This document shows positions 62,901 through 64,000 of a DNA stretch of 64,000 nucleotides, in pieces. Both the position numbers and the translations under genes were made by a program. The notes under the pieces are model-generated. The model saw nothing but the letters and a program-made list of their open reading frames with translations. It searched no databases and was not told the DNA's origin. The stretch's first letter is position 1; every line of letters begins with the position of its first letter. This stretch comes from Glandiceps talaboti (Eukaryota; Hemichordata; Enteropneusta; Spengelidae), in the NCBI RefSeq assembly GCF_964340395.1, contig NC_135553.1, forward strand, positions 15,836,001 to 15,900,000, read 5' to 3'.

Positions 62901-64000
62901 TTACAAAATAATTTATCATGGTTTCCTACTTGAAAAATCAATGTGAAACAACAATGACCAAGTCTGTGTTTGTAACTCAGTACATTGCAAAATCTAAAAA
63001 AAAATGTGTCAGAAAGTTTGTTATTGTACGTACAGTCTTTTGCCATTTATTGAGTTACAAACAAGGACTCGGCATGTGTTGTTTCACATTGGGTTTTCAA
63101 GTAGGAAGCCATAATTGTTTTATAAATTTAAAATACCCAATAAATACCCAGTTCTCATCCATATGGCCACTTTAATCTAATCTAATCTTGAAAATTTACA
63201 TGTGATACACTATACGCAATGGATTTTATTCTGTAGGGAAACGTTCTTCTCGTACGACACCAAGTTTGCAAAAAGTTACAGAACATCCCAAGAAATCTTC
63301 TCATACAACACACCGTCATCAAATTAAAGAAATTCCCAAAGTTGTTCCTTCACCTGCAGGTATGTATTGAAACGGTGTAATAAATAAATGGAGAGTTTAC
63401 TCTGTATTAGTGGTGTCATTGTTTGCTTAGAATATTAGTGAAAAGTGTGATGTGTGCGAGGTGTCAATTAGCATAAAGTGGCCACATTGATGAGGATTTG
63501 GTAATTATTTTGTTTTTTTTATTTATAAAGCAATTTTATCACGGCTTCCTACTTGAAAGTCAATGTGAAACAACATTGATAATGTCTGAGTTTGAAACTC
63601 AATACACTGCAAAACTTTAAAATATGTTAAACGTTTGTTATTGTATGTACAATAACAAATATTTGTACACATTTATTAATCTTTTGCATGTTATTAAGTT
63701 ACAAACAAGGACTTAGCATATGTTGTTTCACATTGAATGTTCAAGTAGGGAGCCATCATGTGACAAAATTGTTTTATAAATTAAAAATTCAAAAAATAAA
63801 TATCCGATCCCCATCCATATGGCCACTTTAAAGTAATAATACTGATAATTAACTGTACATAGCGTGTGTGTTATACCACTATGTCACAATTTATCACCAA
63901 ACAAAGGAACTCAGTTATACATGTTTCTTCTTTCTTGACTTTTTCAGTCATGTCGGAGAACTTCGCATTTTTGCAGTACCATCCGGTATTCCAAAAACGA
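54261..64000 (+). CDS. 5' part of an unidentified gene, six exons visible (partial)
   Basis: Family not recognised. Exons: 54261-54281, 56287-56365, 62022-62057, 62563-62661, 63237-63359 and 63948 to beyond the window. Donors are GTAAGT, GTGAGT, GTAAGT, GTAAGT and GTATGT; all acceptors are AG after pyrimidine-rich tracts. After exon 2 every intron is phase 1 and the frame stays open for 137 codons. Readable segments include YPLDVVCEPYRYQLPKRPS, VQYAEPLVSILGRSVTRSK, a basic Ser/Thr-rich stretch with KKSSHTTHRHQIKEIPK, and MSENFAFLQYHPVFQKR. No signal peptide or known domain is visible; it may be a disordered N-terminal region. Exon 1 is only seven codons, so the true start could be elsewhere. 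Introns hold the LINE/minisatellite block and three foldback MITEs. Confidence 0.55.
54665..54811. mobile_element. foldback MITE-like element, 147 bp
   Basis: ACTGGTACCAGTCTCTTGGG pairs with CCCAAGGGACTGGTGTCAGT with a few mismatches. An inner hairpin CCACATTT/AAATGTGG is also present. A related end (CTCCCAAGAGACTGGTGCC) occurs near 7134, so the family is dispersed. Confidence 0.65.
55325..55382 (+). repeat. possible tRNA-derived SINE fragment
   Basis: GGTTCAAATCC at 55357-55367 matches a Pol III B-box and sits in a weak T-arm-like context (CTGGG then CCCAT). No convincing A-box or complete cloverleaf is present, so it is not a tRNA gene; a decayed SINE head is the best guess. Confidence 0.3.
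56494..56804. mobile_element. long foldback MITE, copy 1, TTAA-type ends
   Basis: Almost the whole 311 bp is an inverted repeat with outer ends AGTGGCCA and TGGTCACT. The right flank is TTAA and the left is TGAA, a mutated TTAA. Same family as 62851-63175 and 63473-63831. In intron 2 of the 54261 gene. Confidence 0.8.
56876..56966. repeat. (TG)n-(CG)n microsatellite
   Basis: TG run with a central GCGCGC block. It directly abuts the 3' end of the minus-strand LINE, whose reading frame runs into it without a stop. Confidence 0.97.
56967..61780 (-). mobile_element. LINE lacking its RT core, with an expanded endonuclease repeat
   Basis: Minus-strand order: NVRSIANKLQEFNVYFSDYT and SITETWLNST (about 61600-61480, endonuclease start), a 72-bp minisatellite, VLVCGDFNLPDIYWNINNGD (about 58310, endonuclease metal-site motif), linker RKRRYPVWYTRDI (about 57840), FNDIV (about 57500), then directly KKTYRLIGLIKRTCKYF and RSQLEYCPQVWSPHQ of the C-terminal thumb. 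The reverse-transcriptase core with its YADD-type site is missing without disturbing the frame at the junction. The C-terminus runs into a TG satellite. It lies in intron 2 of the 54261 gene, antisense to it. It cannot be autonomous. Confidence 0.82.
58372..61321. repeat. minisatellite, 72-bp unit, about 41 copies, from LINE endonuclease
   Basis: The unit is 72 bp, for example CAGGTGGGAGGTATACAGTC then CAAGAAAGAGACTATGACAT then TTCAATTTAATCTGAACCCA then ATCTTTGGTAT. Variants at three or four positions (CAC/CAA in the AAG context, TATG/TGTG, GGTATC/GTTATC) recur in mixed order. In the minus frame each unit encodes WVQIKLKCHSLFLVTVYLPP plus DTKD, a normal stretch of the flanking LINE endonuclease, so the array is an in-frame expansion of that exonuclease-like segment. 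The plus strand is also open for 720 codons because the unit is a multiple of three and has no stop in that frame. Confidence 0.97.
62851..63175. mobile_element. long foldback MITE, copy 2, TTAA-flanked
   Basis: TTAA (62851-62854) then AGTGGCCATATGGA; mirror end TCCATATGGCCACT then TTAA (63172-63175). Inner blocks TCCTACTTGAAAA, GTGAAACAACA and GTTTGTAACTCA pair with their reverse complements along the whole element. Located in intron 4 of the 54261 gene. Confidence 0.88.
63473..63831. mobile_element. long foldback MITE, copy 3, TTAA-type ends
   Basis: Same family: AGTGGCCACATTGATGAGGA at the left, ATGGCCACT then TTAA at the right; the left flank is ATAA, a one-base change. The centre contains an extra copy of the ACAATAACAAA-type sequence. 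Located in intron 5 of the 54261 gene. Confidence 0.85.

Overview
The window is metazoan nuclear DNA: multi-exon genes with GT/AG introns whose phases I could join by hand, non-LTR retrotransposons, many foldback/MITE elements, and long micro- and minisatellites. The gene families (a cystine-knot growth factor of PDGF/VEGF type, an UNC5-type UPA plus death-domain protein, a KY/hillarin-type transglutaminase-like protein) and the AT-rich, transposon-dense texture suggest a marine invertebrate such as a lancelet, hemichordate or lophotrochozoan. The species cannot be fixed from the sequence.

Layout. 1-3.1 kb: 5' part of a minus-strand gene of unknown family (three phase-matched exons, continuing off the left edge). 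3.1-6.7 kb: intergenic, with a TA-flanked MITE, pentanucleotide arrays and a foldback with seven subterminal repeats. 6.8-9.9 kb: complete four-exon minus-strand gene for a 171-residue PDGF/VEGF-like factor with a reduced cystine knot. 11.2-12.1 kb: LINE reverse-transcriptase relic. 14.0-24.8 kb: complete eight-exon plus-strand gene (633 aa) ending in UPA and death domains; one intron holds an apparently intact two-ORF LINE (19.2-23.5 kb). 25.1-26.1 kb: nested LINE relics. 27.9-32.3 kb: complete four-exon minus-strand KY-like gene (767 aa, N-myristoylation signal, Cys-His-Asp triad), flanked by diverged direct repeats. 35.5-53.9 kb: tandem segmental duplication of a roughly 7 kb unit (two full copies plus partial copies at each end) with no convincing large gene; its units carry a 734-bp transposon-like element and a 142-bp hairpin. 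54.3-64.0 kb: 5' part of a plus-strand gene of unknown family; intron 2 holds a LINE that lost its reverse-transcriptase core and whose endonuclease region has expanded into about 41 copies of a 72-bp minisatellite. Three foldback MITEs with TTAA-like flanks lie in the same gene's introns.

The genes do not form an operon or one pathway. The growth factor, the death-domain adaptor and the KY-like protein are independent loci. The most notable items are the reduced-knot growth factor, the LINE-derived minisatellite, and the mosaic tandem duplication with a recently homogenised tract. Exon models rest on splice consensus, phase agreement and family motifs read by eye; no alignment or search was run.
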